The notes under the pieces are model-generated. The model searched no databases. It worked only from the letters and a program-made list of their open reading frames with translations, and had not been told where the DNA came from. A stretch of DNA of 64,000 nucleotides. It comes from Actinoallomurus oryzae (GTDB taxonomy: Bacteria > Actinomycetota > Actinomycetes > Streptosporangiales > Streptosporangiaceae). Below, one piece after another: positions 1 to 8,346 of this stretch (positions within the stretch are counted from its first letter, which is position 1; each line of letters starts with the position of its first letter). A program made the position numbers and the translations under genes. Location: the NCBI RefSeq assembly GCF_039541955.1, contig NZ_BAABHF010000045.1, positions 124,001 through 188,000 of the forward strand, read 5' to 3'.

Positions 1-2031
1 CATGACGAGATGCTCGACCGCGAGGTCGCCATCAAAGAGGTCACTCTGCCGCCCGGCCTCGACGATGACGAACGTGCCGAGCTCAGCACGCTCGCACTGC
101 AGGAGGCGCGTGCCACCGCCCGGCTCAGCCATCCCGGGATCATCACGATTTTCGACGTCATCGACGACGACGGCGTCCCGATCATCGTCATGGAGCTCCT
201 CCCCGGCCGTTCACTCGCCGACATCCTCAAAGAAGAGGTACGCCTGCCGTACCGGCGCGTCGCCGAGATCGGGAGGGCGGCGCTGGAGGCGCTGCGGGAG
301 GCGCACGCGGCCGGCGTCGTCCACCGTGACCTCAAACCCGCCAACATCCTGATCAGCGACCGGCGGATCGTCATCACCGACTTCGGCGTCGCCCAGCGGG
401 TCGGCGAGCGCACCGACGAACCCGGAGACGTCACCGGCACCCCGGCGTTCATGGCCCCCGAACAGGCCGAGAACGCCGCCGCCAGTCCCGCCGCCGACCT
501 GTGGGCCCTCGGCGCCACGCTCTTCAACGCGACAGAGGGCAGACCGCCGTACGAGGGCCCGGACTACGCCACCGTCCTGCTGACCCTGCTCACCCAGGAC
601 CCGCCGGCGCCGGTACGCGCGGGTCCGCTCGCGCCGGTGATCACGGGGCTGCTGCGCCGTGATCCGGAACGACGCCCGAGTGCGGAACAGGTCGCCGAAC
701 AGTTCGCCGAGATCCTGCGCGATGAGCCAGGCGGCGCGACGACCAAGGCCACCACCGCCGAAAGACCGGCCATCGTGCCCGCGGTCACCGAGAAGCCGAC
801 CGCGCCGTCGCCGCCGGAGACCACCGGCCCGGCCGACCCGGTCGAGGACTCTCCCGTACGGAGGGTCCCCCACCCGGATCCGGACCGGGATCGCTGGGTC
901 CCTCCCGCACCCGCCACACCTCACCGCCCACGGCCGCCGGTCACCAAGGCCGGCCGAGTCCGAGTCCTGGCCATCACGACTCTCGCCATATTGGGCGTCA
1001 CCGTGTTGTATGTCGGAATCCATACCGCCTCGGTCGGCTCGCCCGCGAGTGCTCACTCTGCAACGCCGTCGATCCTGCTATCCGAATCCCCTCCGTCCGT
1101 CCCGGGCGCGCAGCCGGATGACCCCGAGGGTTTCGACCAGACGGCGTTCAGCCCGGACGGCGACGTCGTGGCGTTCGGCGGAGACTCCGGGGTCCTGCGG
1201 TTGTACGACACCGCCACCCAGAAGCTACGGCGCTCCTGGAAGATCGACGGCGAGATCGAAAGGCTGGCCTTCAGCCCGGACGGCCGGACCGTCGCCGCCG
1301 CCCTCGACAGCGGGTCCGTCGACACCTGGAACCTCGCCACTCGTAAGAAACACGAGTTCTCCAGGCTCGATGATGTGGTCGACGAGCTGGGATACAGCTC
1401 CGACGGCCGGACCCTCACCGCCGTGGGCGCGGCCGGCCACGTCGCCATCTGGTCCGTCCGCACGGGAAAGCGCGTCTCCAGCACCATCCCGCCCACCTGT
1501 CTCGGCATGGCGTTGAGTTCGAACGGGTACGACGTCGCCTGCGGCTACGACTACGGCGAAGACGGCGACAACGGCATCCGCATCTGGAACGCCAAGGAGA
1601 ACAAGCAGCGCACCTCATGGCCTGGGGCCGAACCTGACGGAATGGCGTTCAGCCCCGACGGCAGGACCATCGTGTTCCCCGGCGCGCACGACAACGGTCT
1701 GGAATTGTGGGATATCGCCTCTCATACCAAGACCATCCAGTTGCACAGCTTTTCGGTGGCGCCCGACAGCGGGCTGGCGTTCAGCCCGGATGGCCGGGCC
1801 CTCGCCGTTGCCTCGTTCGACTCGGGCGCCAGCGATGACTCGAGCCCCAGCGACGACACCGTCGAGATCTGGGAGATTCCCGGCGCCAACAAGGCAACGA
1901 CGCTTCGGCTCATCGACAGGCCGAAGACGCTGGCCCTCAGTCACGACGGCAGCATGCTGGCCGTCGCGGAGGGGCACGGCATGTTGTGGAATGTGCGGTC
2001 GCACGAGCAACTCGCGTCCTGGACCGGATGA
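1..2031 (+). CDS. Membrane Ser/Thr protein kinase with C-terminal WD40-type propeller (5' end outside window)
   Basis: PknB-type kinase whose first part, including the glycine-rich loop, lies before the window: the frame is open from base 1 and starts inside the kinase N-lobe. Counting from the Met at base 10, the ATP-binding Lys is in VAIKEV, the catalytic loop reads HRDLKPAN (residues 105-112), the DFG motif is DFGVA (124-128) and APEQ follows. A Pro-rich juxtamembrane linker (240-315) leads to one membrane segment (about 317-338). From about residue 370 to the end there are repeated FSPDG-type blades, as in WD40/YVTN propellers, presumably outside the cell. This is a signal-transducing kinase with an extracytoplasmic propeller; its ligand is unknown. 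Confidence 0.93.
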   Translation, partial: HDEMLDREVAIKEVTLPPGLDDDERAELSTLALQEARATARLSHPGIITIFDVIDDDGVPIIVMELLPGRSLADILKEEVRLPYRRVAEIGRAALEALREAHAAGVVHRDLKPANILISDRRIVITDFGVAQRVGERTDEPGDVTGTPAFMAPEQAENAAASPAADLWALGATLFNATEGRPPYEGPDYATVLLTLLTQDPPAPVRAGPLAPVITGLLRRDPERRPSAEQVAEQFAEILRDEPGGATTKATTAERPAIVPAVTEKPTAPSPPETTGPADPVEDSPVRRVPHPDPDRDRWVPPAPATPHRPRPPVTKAGRVRVLAITTLAILGVTVLYVGIHTASVGSPASAHSATPSILLSESPPSVPGAQPDDPEGFDQTAFSPDGDVVAFGGDSGVLRLYDTATQKLRRSWKIDGEIERLAFSPDGRTVAAALDSGSVDTWNLATRKKHEFSRLDDVVDELGYSSDGRTLTAVGAAGHVAIWSVRTGKRVSSTIPPTCLGMALSSNGYDVACGYDYGEDGDNGIRIWNAKENKQRTSWPGAEPDGMAFSPDGRTIVFPGAHDNGLELWDIASHTKTIQLHSFSVAPDSGLAFSPDGRALAVASFDSGASDDSSPSDDTVEIWEIPGANKATTLRLIDRPKTLALSHDGSMLAVAEGHGMLWNVRSHEQLASWTG

Positions 2032-2172
2032 CATCCGGCGGGCGGAGCCTGGCCACCGCCGGCCCGACGACCTCGGCGCCGGAGATCGCTTCGGGCAGGC
2101 GCGGAGGTTCGCGGGCCGGGTCGAGAGACAACGGCGTGGCCGTGCGGCGCAGCCGGCCGAGCAGTTCCGCGG

Positions 2173-3186
2173 TCACGGGGCGGCGGGCGGGTCGGCGATC
2201 GGGGTGTTCTGGCCGGCGGCCAGCCACCATGTGCCGTTCCGCTTGATCAGGACATACATCGCCATCTCGGAGAAGCCGGGTCCGTCAGTGCCGTCTTGCA
2301 GGGCGCGTCTGCGGATGTGGGCGATGGCCACGTCCGGAGCCGGTGCGAGTATTTGGACCGGTTCGAACCGCGAGGGAGGAGCGACTCTCTTCGCCATGAG
2401 GGTGTGGTGGATCTCGTTGAGCTGCTTGTAGCCCGCCAGCGTGCGTCCGTAAGGGCTGCCCCAGAGGATGTCGTCGGCGAACATGCGGTCGTACGCATCG
2501 GCGTCTGTGGTGTCGCCGCCACCCTGGAGCGTCTCGATGAGCCGCTCCACCGCGGTGGACGCCTCGTCGGTCGCCGCGGGTGAGTGCAGGCGCGGACGTT
2601 CGCCGTCGAGAGTCTCCTGCGGGCGCAGTCCCCACAGCGACCGTCCCCAGCGCGCCAGGCCGGTGAGCATCCGGCGGCGTGCCTCGGCCTGTCGTGCCCG
2701 TGGCTCGCATCGGCCCCGGTCGTCGAAGTCCTCGAAGATGTCGAGGGCCACCTGCGGCCCGACGCCGGCCATCCCGAGCTCTGCGGTGATCCCGCGCAGG
2801 TGTTCGACCGCCCTGACCCCGCCGCCGGTGCCGTAGCCGACGAAGCCCACGGCCTTGTCCTGCCACTCGGCGTACAGGTGGTCCAGCGCGTTCTTCAGCA
2901 CGGCGGTGGTGGAGTGGTTGTACTCCGGTGACACGAGCACGTAGGCGTCGAAGCCGGCGACCAGCTCCGCCCAGGCCTTCGTGTGCTCCAGCGCGTACCG
3001 GCCGAACGCGGGCGGTTCGGGTTCGGCGAGCATCGGCAGGCCGACCTCTTCCAGGTCGACGACGGTGAGATCGAGGGCGAGCTCGCCGGGTTCGGGGCCG
3101 GCGCAGATCCACTCGGCGACCGCACGGGCCCGCCGGGCCGGGCGGGTGCTGCCGGCGAGGACGCCGACCCGCAGCGTTTCGGCCAT
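2173..3186 (-). CDS. NADPH-dependent FMN reductase fused to a SnoaL-like domain
   Basis: 337-residue two-domain protein. Residues 1-190 are a flavodoxin-like NAD(P)H:FMN/quinone reductase with the GSTRP phosphate loop (11-15), SPEYNHS (86-92) and GYGTGGG. Residues about 205-337 are an NTF2/SnoaL-type (SgcJ-like) domain. The ATG at 3186 is chosen because AGGAGG stands just upstream and the reductase fold begins at MAETLRV; in-frame Met codons further upstream have no such site. The gene is divergent from a SoxR-like regulator, and its promoter holds a MerR-family operator, so it is probably induced by redox-cycling compounds. The fusion is unusual, since these domains are normally separate proteins. 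The substrate of the SnoaL half is unknown. Confidence 0.88.
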   Translation of the reverse strand: MAETLRVGVLAGSTRPARRARAVAEWICAGPEPGELALDLTVVDLEEVGLPMLAEPEPPAFGRYALEHTKAWAELVAGFDAYVLVSPEYNHSTTAVLKNALDHLYAEWQDKAVGFVGYGTGGGVRAVEHLRGITAELGMAGVGPQVALDIFEDFDDRGRCEPRARQAEARRRMLTGLARWGRSLWGLRPQETLDGERPRLHSPAATDEASTAVERLIETLQGGGDTTDADAYDRMFADDILWGSPYGRTLAGYKQLNEIHHTLMAKRVAPPSRFEPVQILAPAPDVAIAHIRRRALQDGTDGPGFSEMAMYVLIKRNGTWWLAAGQNTPIADPPAAP

Positions 3187-3224
3187 GGTGTTCCTCCTGT
3201 ACGTCTCGTGGTGAGATGGCCGAG

Positions 3225-3255
3225 ACGCTAGGGGGTCAAGTGAACTTGAACGCAA
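3225..3255 (-). promoter_or_regulatory. SoxR-type promoter/operator of the FMN reductase gene
   Basis: Read on the minus strand, TTGCGT (3255-3250) and TAGCGT (3230-3225) are separated by 19 bp, the over-long spacer typical of MerR-activated promoters. The spacer holds the perfect dyad TCAAGTGAACTTGA (3236-3249), very close to the known SoxR box core. The predicted start of transcription is about 30 nt before the ATG at 3186. On the plus strand the same dyad overlaps the likely GTG start of the regulator, which suggests autoregulation. Confidence 0.72.
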
Positions 3256-3629
3256 GCCCGCGCGATCGCGGGGCCGCAGAGTGGCACGTCTCCGGCCTCA
3301 CGGTCGGCCAGGTCGCCGAGCGCATGGGCATCGCCAGGTCGGCGGTGCGCTGGTACGCCGACCAGGGCCTGCTGCCCTGCGAACGGACGAGTGACAACCA
3401 GCGCCGCTTCTTCGCCGACGTGCTGTGCCGCGTCGCGATGATCCGCGCCGCGCAGCGGGTCGGGCTCACCCTGGAAGAGATCCGCGTGGCGCTCGCGGCC
3501 CTCCCACCCGGCCGGCCGCCGACCTACGAAGACTGGAACAGGCTCGCCGAGCGGCTGCGCGCGGTCATCGTGGAACGCGTGGACCAGCTGCTGAACCTGC
3601 TGGATGAGTTCGAACCGAACCGCGCCTGA
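3240..3629 (+). CDS. SoxR-like MerR-family regulator without the Fe-S cysteine cluster
   Basis: About 129 residues. The winged-helix region (LTVGQVAERMGIARSAVRWY, then NQRRF) and the middle segment with LEEIRVALAALPPGRPPTYEDW follow SoxR closely. In SoxR the C-terminal part carries four cysteines (CxGCxC plus one more) for the [2Fe-2S] redox sensor; here the protein ends right after LLNLLDEFEPNRA and has none. GTG 3240 is preferred to ATG 3216 because GGGGG lies before it and homology begins later, but the start is uncertain. The divergent partner is the FMN reductase. The protein may sense a ligand rather than redox state. Confidence 0.82.
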   Translation: MNLNASPRDRGAAEWHVSGLTVGQVAERMGIARSAVRWYADQGLLPCERTSDNQRRFFADVLCRVAMIRAAQRVGLTLEEIRVALAALPPGRPPTYEDWNRLAERLRAVIVERVDQLLNLLDEFEPNRA

Positions 3630-3637
3630 CGTGGTCG

Positions 3638-5395
3638 CTACTTGGGCAGCTCCGCGACGATCTTCGGGGCGAGCATGTCGCGTGCCTCGGAGTACGGCAG
3701 GGTGACCGAGTAGAACGGGCACTCGCTGCCGACGTGCGACCACGTGACGTCCAGGCCCTTCGGGGTGAGGAACGGCGAGACGCGCGGTGGCTGTGGCCGT
3801 TTCGTGTTGAACGGCTGCCCCGGACGGAAGTCGGCGGGCTCCGTGCCGCCGGTGCACACCAGCGCGAGGTCGGGGTCGGTGGTGTGAGGCTGCACGCGTT
3901 GCATCAACGTGGCGATGCCGCTCGTGGTGACCGTCCCGGGGGCGAACACCTGCTCGCCCGTCAGTGACTGCCCGGTGCGCAGATCGACGGTGACGGTGAT
4001 GTGCGGCAGCTCGAAGTCGAGCGGGTGGCAGAACTCCTTCGGCAGCTCGTACCGGACGGTCACCAGGTGCGGGCCGCGCAGCCCGATCTCGGGCTTGGCC
4101 CCCAGCACGGTCGGCTTCGTACAGGCCGGCTGCTGCCTGGTGGTCATCTGCCGCATCTCGTCGACCGCCCATTCGAGCGGGGCGGCCAGGGCGTCGTTGA
4201 CGCGGCGGCGCAGGGCCTCGTCCTTCCCGCCGCTCACCTGGACCAAGCGGGCGCCGCTCAGGTCGAGGCCGGTCACCGACCGGTTGTAGGAGGCCAGTTC
4301 GACGCGCAGCGGCGCCACGGCGGCCTTCTTCGGCTTGTGGTGGGTCAGCACGATCGCGGCGGCACCGGCACCGCCCACGACGATCGCGCCGGTGGCCACG
4401 GCCACCACCTTGGTCGCGACGTTTCCGCCGAGCAGTTTGGTCAGCACGCCGTGCCCGGCCTTGCCCGCCACCGCGCCGGCGTGGGCGCCCCCGCCCGGCG
4501 CGACCTTCGCGACGAGCATGGCGAACGGGAACAGCGCGGCCAGGCCGGCCGCCGCCTCGGCCAGACGCCGCCAGCCGTTGGACTCCCACTCCGGCCCGTA
4601 CGCGGCGGTGGCCGCCTCCTCCAGCTCGGCGGCGAACTCCGCCGCACCGGGCGGACGGCCCTGCGGATGCTTGGCCAGACCGCGTTCGACCAGCGCGCGT
4701 ACCGGCTCCGGCACCTGGTCCGCGGGGATCGGGCTCATCGTGTGCTGCGCCCGGTACGCGGCCACGGTGTCCGCCCGGTACGGGGTGCGGCCGGTCACGC
4801 ACTCGAAGAACACGCAGGTCGCGGCGTACACGTCGGTGGAGGGCGAGGCCGGCGTGCCGGTCCACTGCTCCGGCGCCATGTACGGCGGGGTGCCGACGAT
4901 CTGTCCCGAGTCGCCGGAGCGCAGCGCGATGCCGAAGTCGATCAGCTTGCTCTGCCCGTCGCCGCCGACCATGACGTTGGCGGGCTTGTAGTCGCGGTGG
5001 ACGACGCCCACGCGGTGCGCGGCGTCGAGGCCCAGCAGCGACCCCTTCAGCACCGCGAGCGCGGCCTCCGGTTCGAGGTTGCCCCGCTCGTGGAGCAGGG
5101 CGCGGAGCGACACCCCGTCGATCGCCTCCATGACGATCGCCGCCCCCTGCGGCGTCTCGACGTAGTCGAACAGGCGCACCACGTGCGGGTCCTGTAGCCC
5201 GCGCAGGATCCTCGCCTCGGCGCGGAACTCACTGCGGAACTTCTCATCCGGCACGTGCAGGTACTTGATGGCGACGTGCGTACCCGAGGCGTCGTGCCGG
5301 GCGAGCACGACGCGGCCGAAGCCGCCCCGTCCCAGCTCGCGAAGGGAGGTGTATCCGTTGAGTGACCATTCGTCCACGCGGAGATCATGACGCAT
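3638..5395 (-). CDS. Membrane Ser/Thr protein kinase
   Basis: 585 residues from ATG 5395. The N-terminal PknB-type domain has the glycine loop GRGGFGRVV, the ATP Lys in VAIKYL, HRDYKPANV in the catalytic loop (a Tyr variant common in Streptomyces kinases), DFGIAL and MAPEQW. A juxtamembrane stretch contains a hydrophobic hairpin-like part and one clear membrane segment at roughly residues 325-375. The C-terminal 220 residues would be extracytoplasmic; they contain Cys residues and no domain I recognise. The 3' end almost touches the SoxR-like gene, which is convergent. Its extracellular signal is unknown. Confidence 0.92.
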   Translation of the reverse strand: MRHDLRVDEWSLNGYTSLRELGRGGFGRVVLARHDASGTHVAIKYLHVPDEKFRSEFRAEARILRGLQDPHVVRLFDYVETPQGAAIVMEAIDGVSLRALLHERGNLEPEAALAVLKGSLLGLDAAHRVGVVHRDYKPANVMVGGDGQSKLIDFGIALRSGDSGQIVGTPPYMAPEQWTGTPASPSTDVYAATCVFFECVTGRTPYRADTVAAYRAQHTMSPIPADQVPEPVRALVERGLAKHPQGRPPGAAEFAAELEEAATAAYGPEWESNGWRRLAEAAAGLAALFPFAMLVAKVAPGGGAHAGAVAGKAGHGVLTKLLGGNVATKVVAVATGAIVVGGAGAAAIVLTHHKPKKAAVAPLRVELASYNRSVTGLDLSGARLVQVSGGKDEALRRRVNDALAAPLEWAVDEMRQMTTRQQPACTKPTVLGAKPEIGLRGPHLVTVRYELPKEFCHPLDFELPHITVTVDLRTGQSLTGEQVFAPGTVTTSGIATLMQRVQPHTTDPDLALVCTGGTEPADFRPGQPFNTKRPQPPRVSPFLTPKGLDVTWSHVGSECPFYSVTLPYSEARDMLAPKIVAELPK

Positions 5396-5450
5396 TCCGC
5401 GCCGCCTCGGTGGGAAATTCCCCGATCGGCAGGTTCCGGACAGGTGAACG

Positions 5451-6311
5451 TCAGCCGAAGGGGGTCGCGGGCGGGCCACTGACGCCCGGCGTGGCCCGGA
5501 AGATCCGGCCCGCGTCCGGCTCGGCCTCGCGCCGCTCCGCCGACAGGCCCTGCCGCGAGGTCGTCACGAACAGCGTCGCGCCGTCGGCGCCGCCGAAGCA
5601 GCAGCTCGACACGTTCGTCACCGGCAGCCGTACGACGCCCGCGAGGCGGCCCGACGGGTCGTAGCGATGCACCACTCCGCCGCCCCACAGCGCCACCCAC
5701 AGGAAGCCCTCGTCGTCGACGGTCATGCCGTCGGGGTGGCCGCCCTCGACCTCCACGAGCGGCCGGCGTCCGGAGACCGCGCCGGAGTCCTCGTCGTAGT
5801 CGAACACGTCGACGCGCCCGGTCGGGGTGTCGATGTAGTACATGAGGCGGTGGTCCGGGCTCCAGCCCAGCCCGTTGGAGATCGTCACGCCGTCCAGCAC
5901 CGTACGGGGACGCCCGTCGAAGACGTACAGCGAGGCGATCGGGTTCGCCTCGTCGTAGTCCATCGTGCCGGCCCAGAACCGCCCGGCCGGGTCGCACTTG
6001 CCGTCGTTCATCCGGACGGGCGTCGGGTCGGCCAGATCCTCGGTGAGCGGCGTCACCCTGCCGTCCTCGTCGAGCTGGAGGAACGCCGTGCCGGCGGCGA
6101 GCACCCAGCCGCCCATCGCGGCCGGCACCGCCGCGCCGAGTGGCCGCCCCACGTCGTGGGAGCGCGGCTCGGTCAGGGTCGTCCCGTCGAAGCCGGCCAG
6201 CCACAGCCGCCCGGCCATGATGTCCACCCAGCCGAACCGGTCGCCGTGCCAGAACGGCCCCTCGGCGTGCTCGACCCGCACCGGCGAACAGGGCTCCGCC
6301 GTGAGTTCCAT
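5451..6311 (-). CDS. SMP-30/gluconolactonase-family protein
   Basis: 286-residue six-bladed propeller of the SMP-30/regucalcin/gluconolactonase family: EGPFWHGDRFGWVDI near the start (first metal Glu), NDGKCDPAGRFW and LGWSPDHRLMYYIDT (metal-binding Asn and Asp regions) and HPDGMTVDDEGFLW. Family members hydrolyse sugar lactones with a divalent metal. ATG 6311 is chosen because GGAAGGA precedes it. No signal peptide, so it is cytoplasmic. No sugar genes are adjacent, so its substrate cannot be told from context. Confidence 0.9.
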   Translation of the reverse strand: MELTAEPCSPVRVEHAEGPFWHGDRFGWVDIMAGRLWLAGFDGTTLTEPRSHDVGRPLGAAVPAAMGGWVLAAGTAFLQLDEDGRVTPLTEDLADPTPVRMNDGKCDPAGRFWAGTMDYDEANPIASLYVFDGRPRTVLDGVTISNGLGWSPDHRLMYYIDTPTGRVDVFDYDEDSGAVSGRRPLVEVEGGHPDGMTVDDEGFLWVALWGGGVVHRYDPSGRLAGVVRLPVTNVSSCCFGGADGATLFVTTSRQGLSAERREAEPDAGRIFRATPGVSGPPATPFG

Positions 6312-6366
6312 ACGCTGATCCTTCCCTCGACCGGCATCCATGATCCTCCCCGGTCGGCGGTCCGGG

Positions 6367-7089
6367 TCAGAAATGGAGGTAGTTGCCCACGCTGCTCGCG
6401 CTGACCGTGCGGGTGTCGTAGTTGTGCGCGCTCAGGTAGTTGTACTCCTCCAGCAGGATGGTGCCGTCGCCGTTCACCCGTGCGACGTAGGCGACGTGCC
6501 CGTAACTGCCGGTGTTCCACTGGGCGATGGCGCCGACCTTGGCGGTGTGGTCCATCTTGACCCCGGCGGAGGCCGCGGCGCTGTCCCAGTTGTTCGCGTT
6601 GCCCCAGTGCACGCCCCGGTAGGAGTTGGTGAAGTCGACGCCGAGCCGCTGGCGGATCCGCCAGGCCGCGAACGACACGCACTCCCGCTTGTAGAAGTTC
6701 CAGGGGTCGGCTTGGCTGGAGGAGTCGGACTTGTAGGGGTAGTCGTTGGTCAGCGTCGTGATGCAGGGCGGGGCGACGGTCCCGTCGGAACCGGTGTAGA
6801 CGTAGGCGTCCGTGACGTAGCCCGCCGGACTCGTGATCTTGTCCCAGACGCTGCTGGTGCCGTACGTGCCGGTGATCGTCGTGCCGCGCGTCTGACAGGT
6901 GATCGTGACGGACTTCCCGTCCGCCACGCTGCCGACGGTCGGGTAGCTCGTGCCCGCGCCGGAACGGACGGAAAGAGCCGTGCCACTCGTGTTGACCGTT
7001 CCGGTCGCCGCGTCCGCGGCCGTCGCGCCGAGCATGACAACGCCGGCGCTCATCGCGGCCAGCAGGCCGCTTCGCTTGATCCACGCCAC
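6367..7089 (-). CDS. Secreted SH3-CHAP domain protein (probable cell-wall hydrolase)
   Basis: 240 residues. A Sec signal peptide ends near ADAA (about residue 27). Residues 30-100 resemble a bacterial SH3 domain (LSVRSGAGTSYPTVGSVADG). The C-terminal half is a CHAP domain, a papain-like amidase/endopeptidase fold, with the catalytic Cys in RECVSFAAWR (C137) and His in YGHVAYV (H198). AAGGGG precedes the ATG. The likely role is peptidoglycan cleavage, or transfer to a surface substrate. It is monocistronic, with an AT-rich upstream region (7090-7160) that would contain its promoter. Confidence 0.88.
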   Translation of the reverse strand: MAWIKRSGLLAAMSAGVVMLGATAADAATGTVNTSGTALSVRSGAGTSYPTVGSVADGKSVTITCQTRGTTITGTYGTSSVWDKITSPAGYVTDAYVYTGSDGTVAPPCITTLTNDYPYKSDSSSQADPWNFYKRECVSFAAWRIRQRLGVDFTNSYRGVHWGNANNWDSAAASAGVKMDHTAKVGAIAQWNTGSYGHVAYVARVNGDGTILLEEYNYLSAHNYDTRTVSASSVGNYLHF

Positions 7090-7183
7090 GTCGAACCCCT
7101 TTCGGTCGGGTATTCGATGTGACGGTAAGTCGATAACTTCCTAACTAAAAGCCTTGACTGTGACAAAATCACGGGTTCTGTGG

Positions 7184-7783
7184 CTACTTCGCGCGCATGC
7201 CGTCGGCCATGACCTCGATGAGGCGGTCGGCCTTCGCGGGGTCGGTGACCTGGTCGACGGCCCGGAGGCAGCCGACGATGAGCGCCCTGACGTCGTCGCG
7301 GTCCAGGTCCGGGCGGACCGCACCGGCTCGCTGCGCGCCGGTCAGCAGTTCGTCGACCAGCCGCCAGAAGGAGTCGTGCGTCTCCTGCGTGCCGTAGCGG
7401 AATCCCCGTGACGCCTCCAGCGCGTCGGACAGCGCCTTGTTGAGCGAAGCCTGCTTGACCTTGTGCGCGAAGAACTGGAAGAACGCCGCACCTGGATCGT
7501 CATGGGCGCGCAGCCGGTCGGCATCGGCCATCAGGACTTCGACCCGGCCGGCGATCACGGCCTCGAACAGCGCCTCCTTGGTCGGGAAGTGCCGGTAGAC
7601 GGTGCCGGCGCCGACACCGGCGCGACGGGCGATCTCATCGAGCGGTACGGCGATCCCCTGCTCGGCGAAGACGTCCTCGGCCGCTCTGAGCACGCGCTCA
7701 CGGTTGCGCCGCGCGTCCGCGCGCATCGGCACGCCGCTCCTGCCCCCGCCCTGCGCCCGCGTGGCTCCGTCCTCGGCCGTCAT
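7184..7783 (-). CDS. TetR-family transcriptional regulator
   Basis: 199 residues. The N-terminal HTH is of TetR type (RRNRERVLRAAEDVFAEQG, then GVGAGTVYRHFPTKEALFEAV). The C-terminal part matches the SbtR-like ligand domain often seen in actinobacteria. An internal ATG at 7726 (MRADARR) could also be the start. It is divergent from the SnoaL-like gene at 7896, and a 22-bp dyad lies between them, so it probably represses that gene and itself. Confidence 0.92.
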   Translation of the reverse strand: MTAEDGATRAQGGGRSGVPMRADARRNRERVLRAAEDVFAEQGIAVPLDEIARRAGVGAGTVYRHFPTKEALFEAVIAGRVEVLMADADRLRAHDDPGAAFFQFFAHKVKQASLNKALSDALEASRGFRYGTQETHDSFWRLVDELLTGAQRAGAVRPDLDRDDVRALIVGCLRAVDQVTDPAKADRLIEVMADGMRAK

Positions 7784-7805
7784 CCGCTCAGCGTATCGCG
7801 CCGCG

Positions 7806-7866
7806 TTGACAACCGGGGCGAGCGTTCCGTATCGTCCGCGGGGAAAGCGGGGCGTTCGTTCCGCTT
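7806..7866 (+). promoter_or_regulatory. Promoter of the SnoaL-like gene with TetR-type operator
   Basis: TTGACA (7806-7811) and TATCGT (7830-7835) with an 18-bp spacer form a good vegetative promoter on the plus strand. Just downstream of the expected start point lies the interrupted palindrome AAGCGG-N10-CCGCTT (7845-7866), well placed for repression by the divergent TetR protein. The TetR link is inferred from position. Confidence 0.6.
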
Positions 7867-7895
7867 AGTGGTTCGCAGCGACAAGGAGAACCGTC

Positions 7896-8336
7896 GTGCC
7901 CACCCAGAAGCCCACCGCGCTGGACATCACTCACCGCTTTCTCGAGGCCTCGTCACGCGGCGCCTACGACGAGCTGGCGGATCTCTACGCGGAAGACGCG
8001 GTGATCGAGATTCCGTTCGCACCGCCCGGCGTTCCGTCGACGTCCCAGGGACGCGAGGTCTTCCGCGCCCGGTTCAAGTCCGCCGAGAAGACGTGGCGGA
8101 TCGAGGGCGCCGATCAGATCTCGATCCACCAGACCACCGATCCGGAGGTCGTCGTCGCCGAATACACGCTGCACCGCCGGCTACGGGAATCGGGCGAGCG
8201 GGTGTCCGGCAGGTACATCATGGTCATGACCATTCGCGACGGCCTGATCCGGCACAGCCGCGACTACGCGGACGTCATCGCCGGTGCCCGCGCGATGGGA
8301 CGCCTGCAGGAGCTCATCGGCGACGGCTCCCTCTAA
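7896..8336 (+). CDS. SnoaL-like / NTF2-fold protein
   Basis: 146 residues from GTG 7896 (AAGGAG nine bases upstream). Single NTF2-fold domain: ITHRFLEASSRGAYDELADLY at the start, an EDAVIEIPFAPPG strand and a basic middle. Such proteins are ketosteroid-isomerase or polyketide-cyclase relatives, or ligand-binding proteins, and function cannot be assigned from sequence. Controlled by the divergent TetR gene, it probably acts on or binds a xenobiotic or secondary metabolite. Confidence 0.87.
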   Translation: MPTQKPTALDITHRFLEASSRGAYDELADLYAEDAVIEIPFAPPGVPSTSQGREVFRARFKSAEKTWRIEGADQISIHQTTDPEVVVAEYTLHRRLRESGERVSGRYIMVMTIRDGLIRHSRDYADVIAGARAMGRLQELIGDGSL

Positions 8337-8346
8337 GGTCTGTCTC

